Assembly (NCBI RefSeq): GCF_000744815.1
Contig: NZ_JQMQ01000005.1
Coordinates: 2,860,055 to 2,924,054 of the forward strand
DNA from: Phaeacidiphilus oryzae TH49
GTDB taxonomy: Bacteria > Actinomycetota > Actinomycetes > Streptomycetales > Streptomycetaceae
Length of the DNA stretch: 64,000 bases
Direction: 5' to 3'
Under the pieces are notes generated by a model. The model did not search any database and was not told the origin of the DNA. It saw only the letters and a program-made list of their open reading frames with translations. Position 1 is the stretch's first letter; every line of letters begins with the position of its first letter. Positions 15,638-25,011 of this stretch are shown one piece after another. A program made the position numbers and the translations under genes.

Positions 15638-17323
15638 TCACCCCCGCATCGCCGGCATCCCCATCAGCACCGGCTCCGCGGCCTCGCCGCGCTTGCAGGC
15701 CTCGCCGCACGCGGACTCCAGCGAGCAGCACAGCGAGCAGATGTCGCCCCCGTGGTGCGGGCAGTCGCCCGCCACGTCCGGGGACTCGTACCCGCCCGCG
15801 CAGACCACGCACTGCCGGGTCTCCGAACTGTCGTCCGCCGCAAGCGGGTTGGGCCGGGCGAGGTAGTACCGCCCGCGGGTCGCGAAGGCGATCAGCGGGT
15901 TCAGCAGCATCGCCAGCGCCAGCGCGACGAAGGGGCTGAACGCCTTGCCGTAGTCCCCGAAGGCGCCGAAGAAGCCGGCCAGCGACACCGCCGAGGCGAC
16001 GATCATCGCCCCGAACCCGGCCGGGTTGACCGAGCGGAGGTACGCCCGCTTGAACTCGATGTACTTGGGGCTGAGCCCCAGCGGCTTACTGATCATCAGG
16101 TCGGCGGCGACGGCGCCGATCCAGGCGATGGCCACGTTGGAGTAGAAGCCGAGCAGCGTGCTGAGCGCGCTGAACATGTTCAGCTCCATCAGCAGCAGTG
16201 AGACCCCGCAGTTGAGGAAGATGTACCAGACCCGGCCCGGGTGCCGGTGGGTGAGCCGGGAGAAGAAGTTCGACCAGGACAGCGAGCCGCTGTAGGCGTT
16301 GGTCGAGTTGATCTTCACCTGCGAGACGATCACGAAGAGCGCCGCCAGCGGCAGCGCCACCCCGCCGAACCACGGCCGCAGGGCGTGGAGGATCTGGTCG
16401 ATCGGCTCCAGTGCCCGCGCCTCGCCGACCGCGCCCAGCGCGGCCACCGCCAGCAGCCCGCCGCCGAGCTGCTTGATCGCCCCGATCACCACCCAGCCGG
16501 GCCCCGCGGCCAGCACCGCGAGGTTCCAGCGCCGCCGGTTCACCGCGGTCTTCCGCGGCATGAAGCGGAGGTAGTCGGCCTGCTCGCCGATCTGCGCGAT
16601 GAGCGAAAGGGCGACTCCGGCGCCCATCCCGAAGCCGTACCAGCTGAAGCCCCCGGCCCCGCCGCCCGTCCCGCCGAAGTGCGCGAACCGGGAGTACGCC
16701 CCGGGGTCGGCGACGGCCAGCGCGACGAACGGCAGCACCAGCCCGAGCAGCCAGACCGGCTGGGTCCAGGCCTGCATCCGGGCCAGCCAGTTCATCCCCT
16801 TGAAGACGATCGGGATCACGATCAGCGTGGTGATCAGATACCCGACCGGCAGCGGCACGTGGAGGGCCCGCTGCAGCGCCTGGGCCATGATCGAGCCCTC
16901 GGTGGCGAAGAAGATGAAGGTGAAGCTGGCGTAGATGACGGAGGTCAGTGTCGAGCCCAGGTAGCCGAAGCCGCAGCCGCGGGTCAGCAGGTCCATGTCG
17001 ATGCCGTTGGCGGCGCAGGCCCGGGCGATCGGTATCCCGGTCAGGAAGATCACCACGGCCGCGGCCAGCACCGAGGCGACCGCGTTGGTGAAGCCGTAGG
17101 AGAGGGCGATGGAGGCGCCGATCGCGTAGTCGGCCAGATAGGCGATGCCGCCGAGGGCGGTGGAGGCCACCGCGAGCGGGGTCCAGCGCCGGAAGGAGTG
17201 CGGGGCGTACCGCAGCGAGTAGTCCTCCAGGCTCTCGTCCGCGGCCGCCCTGGCGTACGAGCGGCGGCGGCCCTCGGCCTCCGGCGGGGTCCCGGGCTGG
17301 GTGGGGGTTCTCGGGATCGTCAT
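15638..17323 (-). CDS. NCS1-family permease with Cys-rich C-terminal tail
   Basis: A 561-residue protein with about 12 membrane segments of the nucleobase/cation symporter 1 type. It opens with ESLEDYSLRYAPHSFRRW, has the GFGYLGSTLTS re-entrant region, and QVKINSTNAYSGSLSWSNFF near residue 360. The unusual part is the last 55 residues: CVVCAGGYESPDVAGDCPHH, then CSLCCSLESACGEACKRG. These nine Cys and two His residues, in CxxC-like pairs, would form a zinc or redox site on the cytoplasmic side. Substrate may be a purine, pyrimidine, hydantoin or related ring. ATG 17323 is the chosen start although no good ribosome site precedes it. The gene is divergent from the GabP-like permease gene. Confidence 0.85.
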   Translation of the reverse strand: MTIPRTPTQPGTPPEAEGRRRSYARAAADESLEDYSLRYAPHSFRRWTPLAVASTALGGIAYLADYAIGASIALSYGFTNAVASVLAAAVVIFLTGIPIARACAANGIDMDLLTRGCGFGYLGSTLTSVIYASFTFIFFATEGSIMAQALQRALHVPLPVGYLITTLIVIPIVFKGMNWLARMQAWTQPVWLLGLVLPFVALAVADPGAYSRFAHFGGTGGGAGGFSWYGFGMGAGVALSLIAQIGEQADYLRFMPRKTAVNRRRWNLAVLAAGPGWVVIGAIKQLGGGLLAVAALGAVGEARALEPIDQILHALRPWFGGVALPLAALFVIVSQVKINSTNAYSGSLSWSNFFSRLTHRHPGRVWYIFLNCGVSLLLMELNMFSALSTLLGFYSNVAIAWIGAVAADLMISKPLGLSPKYIEFKRAYLRSVNPAGFGAMIVASAVSLAGFFGAFGDYGKAFSPFVALALAMLLNPLIAFATRGRYYLARPNPLAADDSSETRQCVVCAGGYESPDVAGDCPHHGGDICSLCCSLESACGEACKRGEAAEPVLMGMPAMRG

Positions 17324-17522
17324 GCCGTCGGACGGTAGGGAGGCCGGGTAACACGCTCCGTACCTGCGGCGTTTCGGAGAGGTAAGAGATCCCGCGGAGA
17401 AACGTGACATAGGCGCCGATATTCGGAATAGGGGTTACCGATTCCTGAACCGTCCACTAAGTTCTCGCCCCAACGTCTGCGCCGCGGCACCCCCGCGGCG
17501 CTGTTGGACGAAGGGAATCGAC

Positions 17523-18977
17523 ATGCACTCCCCCGTCACCGCCGGGTCCGCGGACGGCACCACAGCCGCCGGCGACGGCCTCAGGAGCGGGCTGAAGAGC
17601 CGCCATCTATCGATGATCTCGATCGGCGGCGTGATCGGTGCTGGCCTCTTCGTGGGCTCCGGCGCCGGGATCAATGCGGCCGGACCCGGAATCCTGATCT
17701 CCTACGCTCTCACCGGCCTGATGATCGTGCTGGTGATGCGGATGCTCGGCGAGATGGCCGCGGCGGACCCGCAGTCCGGCTCCTTCTCGGCCTACGCCGA
17801 CCGCGGCCTCGGCCGCTGGGCGGGCTTCTCGATCGGCTGGCTCTACTGGTTCTTCTGGGTCGTCGTCCTCGCCGTGGAGTCCACCGCGGGCGGCGCGATC
17901 CTCCACGGCTGGGTGCCGGGGGTGCCGCAGTGGGGCTGGACGCTGGCCGTGATGCTGCTGCTGACCGGCAGCAACCTGGTGTCGGTGGGCTCCTACGGCG
18001 AGTTCGAGTTCTGGTTCGCCGGGATCAAGGTGGCCGCGATCGCGGTCTTCCTGGTGATCGGCGTACTGGCCGCGTTCGGCGTGCTGCCGGGCTCGGACGC
18101 CGGATCGCACGCGGTCGGGATGGCCAACCTCACCGGGCACGGAGGGTTCCTGCCGCACGGCTCGGGGGCGATCCTCTCCGGCATGCTGCTGGTCGCCTTC
18201 TCCTTCATGGGCAGCGAGATCGTGACGCTGGCGGCGGGCGAGTCCAAGAACCCGGAGAAGGCCGTCACCAAGGCCACCAACAGCGTGATCTGGCGGGTCG
18301 CCCTCTTCTACCTGGGCTCCATCCTGATCGTGGTCGCCCTGCTGCCGTGGGACTCCTCGGCCGTCAAGGCCAGCCCGTACGTGGCCGTCCTGAACCACCT
18401 GGGGATCCCCGGGGCCGGCCAGGTGATGAACGTGATCGTGCTGACCGCCGTGCTGTCCTGCTTCAACTCCGGCCTGTACACGGCCTCCCGGATGGCGTTC
18501 TCGCTCTCGCTGCGCGGGGACGCGCCCAAGTCCTTCGCCAGGACCGGGAAGTCGGGCGTGCCGTGGGTCGCGGTGCTCGCCTCGGTGGTGGTCGGCTTCG
18601 TCGCCGTCATCTTCAACTACACCTCGCCGGACACCGTCTTCCAGTTCCTGCTGAACTCCTCGGGCGCGGTGGCGCTCTTCGTCTGGCTGGCGATCTGCGT
18701 GACACAGCTGCGGATGCGCAAGGTGATGGAGCGCGAGCGGAACGGCGACCTGCCGGTCCGGATGTGGCTCTACCCGTGGCTGACCTGGATCACCATCGCC
18801 TTCATCCTCTTCATCGTCGGCTACATGCTGACCGACTCGACCGGCCGCCCGCAGATGCTTCTCTCCCTGCTGGCCCTGGCCATCACCCTGGCCGCGTCGC
18901 TGATCGTCTCCCACCGCGCAAAGTCCCGCGAGCCCAAATCGCTGGACACAGCGACCCCACCAAGGATCGACGCCTGA
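17523..18977 (+). CDS. GabP/AAT-type amino acid permease
   Basis: A 484-residue APC permease with about 12 membrane segments. GLKSRHLSMISIGGVIGAGLF is the hallmark of the amino acid transporter (AAT) family that includes GABA, proline and aromatic amino acid permeases. Further matches are MRMLGEMAAADPQSGSFSAY and LAAGESKNPEKAVTKATNSV. ATG 17523 has AAGGGA 6 nt upstream. It is transcribed away from the NCS1 permease; the 199-bp divergent region is AT-rich around 17400-17460. A dispersed repeat follows the stop codon. Substrate cannot be fixed from sequence; GABA or another amino acid is likely. Confidence 0.9.
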   Translation: MHSPVTAGSADGTTAAGDGLRSGLKSRHLSMISIGGVIGAGLFVGSGAGINAAGPGILISYALTGLMIVLVMRMLGEMAAADPQSGSFSAYADRGLGRWAGFSIGWLYWFFWVVVLAVESTAGGAILHGWVPGVPQWGWTLAVMLLLTGSNLVSVGSYGEFEFWFAGIKVAAIAVFLVIGVLAAFGVLPGSDAGSHAVGMANLTGHGGFLPHGSGAILSGMLLVAFSFMGSEIVTLAAGESKNPEKAVTKATNSVIWRVALFYLGSILIVVALLPWDSSAVKASPYVAVLNHLGIPGAGQVMNVIVLTAVLSCFNSGLYTASRMAFSLSLRGDAPKSFARTGKSGVPWVAVLASVVVGFVAVIFNYTSPDTVFQFLLNSSGAVALFVWLAICVTQLRMRKVMERERNGDLPVRMWLYPWLTWITIAFILFIVGYMLTDSTGRPQMLLSLLALAITLAASLIVSHRAKSREPKSLDTATPPRIDA

Positions 18978-18989
18978 CACCCGCCCCCA

Positions 18990-19212
18990 CGCCCCGGAGG
19001 CAGCGCCACCAGGCGCGCCTCAGGGGCGCGGGCCGGGAACTACGGCCCGAAGGCAGTGCCGTCAGGCGCGCCTCAGGGGCGCGGGGAACTGCGCGCCCGG
19101 CCGACTACGGCGCCGCAACCGGCCAGCGGCGCTCGCGTGGCAACCCGGTGGCCGTCGCCGGCCGCGGCAGAAGCGCGGCGCCGACCGCAAAAGCTCCCCG
19201 CACCCCCTTGAG
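18990..19212. repeat. Dispersed inverted-repeat element, copy 3 (degenerate)
   Basis: The block CAGGCGCGCCTCAGGGGCGC occurs twice (about 19010 and 19065); the second instance runs into the family core GGGGAACTGCGCG. The opposite arm near 19185-19210 (CTCCCCGCACCCCCTTGAGA) is recognisable but diverged, so pairing is partial. The element fills the convergent gap between the GabP-like permease and the flavin-nucleotide-binding protein gene. Confidence 0.65.
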
Positions 19213-19218
19213 AGGCGC

Positions 19219-19905
19219 CTACGGCGCAGTCGCGTCGGTGCCGGCGCGGCCGGCGATCCAGACCGGGGCCGCCGCGGAGGCGCGCAGCGCCGGATCCGGC
19301 CGAGGCTCACCCCAGGTGCTCCGCAGCGGCAACACCCCCGCCCAGACCGGAAGTTCGCCGTCCGGCCCGTCCCCGTCCTCCGGCGGCCCGGAGCGCGACT
19401 TCACCGAGGCCTCGGCCACGTCCAGCGCCAGCAGCGCCGTCGCTGCCAGCTCCCTCCGGTTCGGCAGCCGGGCGTAGCCCCACTGGCCGGGAGCGGACTG
19501 CTCGGTCAGGCAGCGCAGCCCGGCGAGCAGCTCCTCCTCGTCCTCCACCGCCCGCGGGCGCCCGTACACCATCGCCGAGCGGTAGTTGACCCCGTGCTCG
19601 AAGACCGAGCGCGACAGCACGAGGCCGTCCACATGCGTCACGGTCACGCAGACCTCGCCGGCGCCCCCGTCGCGCAGCGACCGCGAGGCCACCGACCCGT
19701 GGAGGTAGAGGACCCGCCGCTCGCGGTCGTACCCGTACACCGTCGGCACCACCATCGGCGTGCCGTCCACCACCACCCCGAGATGGCAGAGGAAGCCGGC
19801 GCCGAGCACCGCGTCGACGTCCTCGGGGGCGTGGCTCCCCTGCTCCCGCAGCCGGCGCAGCCGGGTCCGCTCGCTGGGCGGTGCCGCGTGATTCCGTTCC
19901 ACCAT
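19219..19905 (-). CDS. Pyridoxamine 5'-phosphate oxidase-family FMN-binding protein
   Basis: About 228 residues with a split-barrel flavin fold: DAVLGAGFLCHLGVVVDGTPMV, PTVYGYDRERRVLYLHGS and VNYRSAMVYGRP are typical of the Pfam Pyridox_ox_2-like group, which binds FMN, F420 or heme. The true reaction is unknown; these proteins often remain simply flavin-nucleotide-binding proteins. ATG 19905 is preceded by TAGCTT (complement of 19913-19918) at 7 nt and no ribosome site, suggesting a leaderless mRNA. The gene converges with the GabP-like permease across a dispersed repeat. Confidence 0.8.
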   Translation of the reverse strand: MVERNHAAPPSERTRLRRLREQGSHAPEDVDAVLGAGFLCHLGVVVDGTPMVVPTVYGYDRERRVLYLHGSVASRSLRDGGAGEVCVTVTHVDGLVLSRSVFEHGVNYRSAMVYGRPRAVEDEEELLAGLRCLTEQSAPGQWGYARLPNRRELAATALLALDVAEASVKSRSGPPEDGDGPDGELPVWAGVLPLRSTWGEPRPDPALRASAAAPVWIAGRAGTDATAP

Positions 19906-19966
19906 GGCGCACAAGCTACCGATTCCGCCGCCGAACGGCCATAGCGCAAGCGAATCCGTCGGCGAG

Positions 19967-20414
<448 letters not shown>

Positions 20415-20418
<4 letters not shown>

Positions 20419-21626
20419 TGGCGGTATCCCTCCAGGAAGCGGCCGATCCGGCTGATCGCCGCCTCCAGGTCGTCTGCCCGCGGCAGGGTGAGGATGCGGA
20501 AGTGGTCCGGGCTGGGCCAGTTGAAGCCGGTGCCCTGGACGATGTGGATCTTCTCCCGGAGCAGCAGGTCCAGGACGAAGCGCTCGTCGTCGACGATCCG
20601 GTGGACGGAGGGGTCGAGCCGCGGGAAGGCGTAGAGGGCACCCTTCGGCTTGACGCAGCTGACCCCGGGGATGGAGTTCAGGCACTCCCAGGCGCGGTCG
20701 CGCTGCTCGCGCAGCCGCCCGCCGGGCAGGACCAGGTCGTTGATCGACTGATGGCCGCTCAGCGCGGCCTGGATCGCGTGCTGGCCGGGGACGTTGGCGC
20801 AGAGCCGCATCCCGGCGAGCATGTTGAGGCCCTCCAGGTAGTCGGCGGCGTGCTGCCGCGGCCCGGTGACGACCAGCCAGCCGCTGCGGAAGCCGGCCAC
20901 CCGGTAGGCCTTGGAGAGGCCGGAGAAGGTGAGCACCACCAGGTCCGGGGCCAGCGCGGCGGCGTGGTGGTGGACGGCCTCGTCGTAGAGGATCTGGTCG
21001 TAGATCTCGTCGGCCAGGACCATCAGCTGGTGCCGGCGGGCGAGGTCGAGCATCCCCTCCAGCAGCGGCTTCTGGTAGACCGCCCCGGTGGGGTTGTTGG
21101 GGTTGATGATGACCAGCGCCCGGGTGCGGTCGGTGATCTTCGACTCGATGTCGGCCAGGTCCGGCTGCCAGTCCGCCTGCTCGTCGCAGACGTAGTGCAC
21201 GGCCTTGCCGCCGGCCAGCGTCACCGCGGCCGTCCAGAGCGGGAAGTCCGGTGCGGGGACGAGGACTTCGTCCCCGTCGTCGACCAGCGCGGTGACCGCC
21301 ATGGAGATCAGCTCCGAGCAGCCGTTGCCCAGGTAGACGTCGTCCACCCCGACGCCCTCGACCCCGCGCTCCTGGTAGTGCCCGGCCACCGCCCGGCGCG
21401 CGCTGAGGATCCCGCGCGAATCGCTGTACCCGTGGGCGGCGGGCAGGGTCCGGATGATGTCCTGCAGGATCTCCGGCGGCGCCTCGAAGCCGAAGGCGGC
21501 CGGATTGCCCGTGTTCAGCCGGAGTACCGAATGCCCGGCCTCCTCAAGCGCGTTGGCGTGCTCGATGACCGGACCGCGGATCTCGTAGCAGACCTCGGTC
21601 AGCTTGCTCGACTGCTTGAACTCCAT
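20415..21626 (-). CDS. AlaA-like class I/II pyridoxal-phosphate aminotransferase
   Basis: A 403-residue aminotransferase of the alanine-synthesising group. LNTGNPAAFGFEAPPEI opens the catalytic domain, VIINPNNPTGAVY is the conserved NPNNPTG loop, LADEIYDQILYD contacts the cofactor ring, and FSGLSKAYRVAGFRSGW holds the catalytic Lys and the phosphate-binding Arg. It likely transfers amino groups between glutamate and pyruvate or similar keto acids. ATG 21626 is chosen because the family starts near MEFKQSSKLTEVCYEIRGP. The start is only 59 bp from the divergent HxlR regulator gene, within a palindromic array. Confidence 0.9.
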
Positions 21627-21653
21627 GCTTGGTTCTACCAAGCCGAAGCTTGG
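21627..21653. promoter_or_regulatory. Alternating half-site operator for the HxlR regulator
   Basis: GCTTGG (21627-21632), CCAAGC (21638-21643) and GCTTGG (21648-21653) alternate with spacers of 5 and 4 nt. They form two overlapping perfect dyads between the aminotransferase start codon and the regulator promoter. This fits a winged-helix repressor controlling both directions. Confidence 0.55.
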
Positions 21654-21677
21654 AAAGTCCAACTCTTTGCATAGACT
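21650..21677 (+). promoter_or_regulatory. Promoter of the HxlR regulator (leaderless)
   Basis: TTGGAA (21650-21655), a 16-bp spacer and TAGACT (21672-21677) resemble a housekeeping promoter. The -10 ends 7 nt before ATG 21685, so transcription should begin at or next to the start codon. The -35 overlaps the last operator half-site, consistent with autorepression. Confidence 0.55.
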
Positions 21678-21684
21678 GTTGCCC

Positions 21685-22323
21685 ATGCCACGACGGAGCT
21701 ACGACCAGTACTGCGCCCTGTCCCGCGCCCTCGACGTCCTCGGCGAGCGCTGGACCCTGCTGATCGTCCGCGAGCTGCTGGCGGGCCCGCGCCGGTACAC
21801 GGACCTCCACGCGGACCTGCCCGGGGTGAGCACCGACGTCCTAGCCTCCCGGCTGCGCGAACTGGTCTCGGACGGCCTGGTCACCCGCGAGCGGGTGACC
21901 AGGCCGGCCACCGCCTCGGTCTACGAACTCACCGACCGGGGGCGGCGGTTGCTGCCCGTACTGACCGCGCTCTCCGGCTGGGGCGCCCCGCTGCTGACCG
22001 AGCCGCATCCGACGGACGCGGTCCGCGCCCACTGGTTCGCCCTGCCCATGCTGGACCTGCTGCTGCCGCCGGTGGCCGCGGCCGGCCTGGCCGGCACCGC
22101 CGACCTGGTACTGGACGAGGTGGTCTGCCTCCTCCGCCTGGATCCGGCCGACCCCGGCTACGCGGACGCCCCGGCTGAGCGACCGGACGCCCGGCTCCAT
22201 CTCGACCTGGCCACCTGCCGGGCGCTCGCCGAGCGCCGGCTCACCCCGGCGGCGGCGATCGCCGAGGGCACTCTCCGGATCGAGGGCGACACCCCGCTGG
22301 CGAAGGCCCTGCGGGAGGCCTGA
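21685..22323 (+). CDS. HxlR-family winged-helix regulator with SCP2-like C-terminus
   Basis: A 212-residue protein. RSYDQYCALSRALDVLGERW followed by TLLIVRELLAGPRRYTDLHADLPGVS and LRELVSDGLVTRE is the HxlR winged helix (residues 5-100). The C-terminal part (about 130-212; LDEVVCLLRLD and LHLDLATCRALAERRLTPA) resembles a small sterol-carrier-protein-like ligand domain found in some actinobacterial HxlR proteins; this assignment is tentative. It probably represses itself and the divergent aminotransferase-acetyltransferase pair through the dyads at 21627-21653. Confidence 0.85.
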   Translation: MPRRSYDQYCALSRALDVLGERWTLLIVRELLAGPRRYTDLHADLPGVSTDVLASRLRELVSDGLVTRERVTRPATASVYELTDRGRRLLPVLTALSGWGAPLLTEPHPTDAVRAHWFALPMLDLLLPPVAAAGLAGTADLVLDEVVCLLRLDPADPGYADAPAERPDARLHLDLATCRALAERRLTPAAAIAEGTLRIEGDTPLAKALREA

Positions 22324-22346
22324 GGGGTCGAGCGGCGGGGAAAGCG

Positions 22347-22380
22347 AATGCCCCGGGACGGAGAACCGTTCCGGGGCATT
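22347..22380 (+). terminator. Strong terminator after the HxlR gene
   Basis: AATGCCCCGGGACGG (22347-22361) pairs over 15 bp, with one G-U, to CCGTTCCGGGGCATT (22366-22380) around the loop AGAA. It ends transcription before the HelD gene. Confidence 0.85.
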
Positions 22381-22481
22381 TCATCTGCGCGCCGATAAGG
22401 CGTATATTCGAGGCTTCGTATGCCGGAGGAGACCAAAAGAGTCTCAACTCCCAAGAAACACGATACCGGAGCGGGGCAGAA

Positions 22482-24815
22482 TTGTCAAACACCGAGTCAG
22501 GCAGGGATTCGCGGGAAATGCGGTCGGAGCAGGAATTCCTCGACCTGCTCCACGACCGGCTCGACGACCTGCGCGCGGAGGCCGAGGGCAGTCTGAGGTC
22601 GGCGCTGCCGGGCGAACCCGGCGGCACCATGCAGGCCCGGCTGGAGCGGGACATCCTGGTCGCGGAGCGGTCCGGCCTGCTGACCGCCCTCGAGTCCGGG
22701 GAGAACGGCCTGGTCTTCGGCCGGCTCTGGTTCGGCGCCGATGACGCCGATGACGCCGATGACACCGACGGGAACGCCGGCCGGCACTCCGGCGAGGACC
22801 GCCGGATCGGCCGGATCGGAATCCGCGCAGACGACGAGGAACGCACCCCGCTGGTCATCGACTGGCGCGCGGAGATCGCCCGCCCCTTCTATCTCGCCAC
22901 CGCCCACACCCCGATGGGACTGCGCCGCCGCCGGCACATCGCCACCGAGGGCCGAAAGGTCACCGGCCTCCACGACGAGATCCTCGACCTGACCGACACC
23001 CGCCGCACCGGCCACGAGGGCGCCGACGCCGACGCCGTCCTCCTCTCCGCCCTGGACTCGGCCCGCACCGGCCGGATGCACGACATCGTGGAGACCATCC
23101 AGGCCGAGCAGGACCGGATCATCCGCGCCCCCGAACACGGCGCCCTGGTCGTCGAGGGCGGCCCGGGCACCGGCAAGACCGTGGTCGCCCTCCACCGCGC
23201 CGCCTACCTCCTCTACGCCCACCGCGAGCGGCTGGCCCGCCGGGCGGTACTGATCGTCGGCCCCAACCCGGCCTTTCTGGAGTACATCTCCGAGGTGCTG
23301 CCCTCGCTGGGCGAGACCGGGGTGCTGCTGGCCTCCCCCGGCGAGCTCTTCCCCGGGGTCAGGGCCACCGGCTCGGACACCGAGCGGGCCGCCGCGGTCA
23401 AGGGCCATCCCGCGATGGCCGAGGCGCTGGCCGCGTACGTCCGCGACCTCCAGCGGCTCCCCGACCCCGAGACGGTGATCGCCCACGAGGACGGCGAACT
23501 GGTGCTGGACGCCCACACCGTGCGCGCGGCCCGGGACGACGCCCGCGCCACCGGCCTCCCGCACAACCTGGCCCGCCCGCACTTCGCCTTCCGGATCATC
23601 GACGCCCTCACCGACCAGCTCGTGGACCGGATCGGCGCCGACCCTCTCGGCGGCCCCAACCTCCTCGGCCCGGACGACGCCGCCCAGCTCGGCAAGGCCG
23701 TCGCCACCAGCCGCGAGGTGCACGCGGCGATCGAGGAGCTGTGGCCGCAGCTCACCCCGGAGCAGCTGGTCGCCCGTTTCCTGGAGGAGCCGGGCCCGCT
23801 GCCCGCGCCGCTGACCGGGGCGGACGCCGAGGCGATCCGCCGCGACCCGGCGGATCTCCTCCGCCCCGGCGGCCCGGACGAACCCTGGACCCCCGCCGAC
23901 GTCCCCCTGCTGGACGAGGCCGCCGAGCTGCTCGGCCGGGACGACTCCGCCGAGCAGGCCGCCGCCGAGGCCGAGCGGCAGCGGCAGATCGCCTACGCCC
24001 AGGGCGTGCTGGAACTCAGCTACGGCTCCCGTACCTACGAGTTCGAGGACCGGGACGACGAGGAGTCGGAGCTGCTGTCCGCGCACGACCTGATCGACGC
24101 CGAGCGGCTGGCCGAGCGCAGCGAGGAGGCCGACCACCGCACGGCCGCCGAGCGGGCCGCCGCCGACCGCGGCTGGGCCTTCGGCCACATCATCGTGGAC
24201 GAGGCGCAGGAGCTGTCGCCGATGATGTGGCGGCTGCTGATGCGCCGCTGCCCGACCCGGTCGATGACCCTGGTCGGCGACCCCGCGCAGACCTCCGAGC
24301 CGGGCGGCACCGGGAGCTGGGAGGCGATCCTCTCGCCGTACCTCGGCGACCGCTGGAAGCTGGTCCGGCTGGGCGTCAACTACCGTACGCCGCAGGAGAT
24401 CATGGACCTGGCGGCGGAGATCCCGCGGGCCCTCGACCCGGACTTCGAGCCGCCGCGCTCGATCCGCTCGACCGGCGTGCCGCCCTGGCGGAGGTCGGTG
24501 CCGGAGAGCTGGCTGCCGTGCGCGGTCGCCGAGGCGGCGCGCGCGGCCGCGAGCCCGGACCACCGCCACGCGGTGATCGCCCCCGAGCACCGGCTGGTCG
24601 CGCTCGCGGCCGCGCTGCCGGAGGCCTCGCACGGCCGGGCGCCCGACCTGACCAGGCCGATCGTGCTGCTGGGCGCACGCCAGGCGAAGGGCCTCGAGTT
24701 CGACACCGTGCTGGTCGCCGCGCCTGAGGAGCTGGCGCCGAGCGACCGCTATGTAGCCCTCACCCGCGCCACCCAGCGGCTGGGGCTGCTCGACCCGGAG
24801 CCTGCCGAGGGGTGA
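22482..24815 (+). CDS. helD: HelD-type RNA polymerase recycling ATPase (superfamily 1 helicase fold)
   Basis: A 777-residue UvrD/HelD-like protein. The N-terminal antiparallel helices (EQEFLDLLHDRLDDLRAEAE) would enter the RNA polymerase secondary channel. Walker A is VVEGGPGTGKTVVALHRAAY near 225, Walker B VDEAQELSPMMW near 575, and motifs LVGDPAQTSEPGGTGSW and LGVNYRTPQEIMDLA follow. Such proteins remove stalled polymerase from DNA, and some streptomycete homologues (HelR) protect against rifamycins. An in-frame triplet of the 9-bp unit GATGACGCC (22740-22766) gives an Asp-rich loop. TTG 22482 with GGAG 10 nt upstream is chosen; an internal ATG at 22518 is possible. No rifamycin-associated element was found upstream. 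Confidence 0.88.
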   Translation: MSNTESGRDSREMRSEQEFLDLLHDRLDDLRAEAEGSLRSALPGEPGGTMQARLERDILVAERSGLLTALESGENGLVFGRLWFGADDADDADDTDGNAGRHSGEDRRIGRIGIRADDEERTPLVIDWRAEIARPFYLATAHTPMGLRRRRHIATEGRKVTGLHDEILDLTDTRRTGHEGADADAVLLSALDSARTGRMHDIVETIQAEQDRIIRAPEHGALVVEGGPGTGKTVVALHRAAYLLYAHRERLARRAVLIVGPNPAFLEYISEVLPSLGETGVLLASPGELFPGVRATGSDTERAAAVKGHPAMAEALAAYVRDLQRLPDPETVIAHEDGELVLDAHTVRAARDDARATGLPHNLARPHFAFRIIDALTDQLVDRIGADPLGGPNLLGPDDAAQLGKAVATSREVHAAIEELWPQLTPEQLVARFLEEPGPLPAPLTGADAEAIRRDPADLLRPGGPDEPWTPADVPLLDEAAELLGRDDSAEQAAAEAERQRQIAYAQGVLELSYGSRTYEFEDRDDEESELLSAHDLIDAERLAERSEEADHRTAAERAAADRGWAFGHIIVDEAQELSPMMWRLLMRRCPTRSMTLVGDPAQTSEPGGTGSWEAILSPYLGDRWKLVRLGVNYRTPQEIMDLAAEIPRALDPDFEPPRSIRSTGVPPWRRSVPESWLPCAVAEAARAAASPDHRHAVIAPEHRLVALAAALPEASHGRAPDLTRPIVLLGARQAKGLEFDTVLVAAPEELAPSDRYVALTRATQRLGLLDPEPAEG

Positions 24816-24913
24816 TCGCCGGGGCGGCGGGAGCGGCGGGGGCGGCCGAGGGCCGGGGGCCGGGACGGCGTGACGCTCTCCGGCCGCCCCGCCCGCCCCT
24901 TGAGTTGGCACCC

Positions 24914-24919
24914 TTGACA
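24914..24919 (+). promoter_or_regulatory. -35 element of the GH18 gene promoter
   Basis: TTGACA is an exact consensus -35, located about 100 bp before the start of the secreted GH18-like protein. No equally good -10 is visible at the right spacing, where the DasR-like site begins. Confidence 0.4.
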
Positions 24920-24939
24920 GGAAACTGACACAGCCTCAG

Positions 24940-24955
24940 TTTGGTACAGACCAGT
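24940..24955. promoter_or_regulatory. DasR-like site (dre) upstream of the GH18 gene
   Basis: Read on the minus strand, ACTGGTCTGTACCAAA matches 12 of 16 positions of the dre consensus ACTGGTCTAGACCAGT, including a perfect left half and the ACCA of the right half. It lies just downstream of the TTGACA hexamer, where repressor binding would block initiation. DasR is the N-acetylglucosamine-responsive repressor of chitinase genes in Streptomyces. Confidence 0.5.
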
Positions 24956-25011
24956 CGCTCGCCCCTCGCCCTCGCCCTCGTCCCTCGCCCCGGCCGAGCC
25001 AGGAGGCCGCC

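Noticed and set aside
22381-22481. A rifamycin-associated element upstream of HelD, expected for HelR-type resistance genes.
   Set aside because: No long GC-rich dyad resembling that element is present between the terminator and the start, so rifamycin induction is not claimed.
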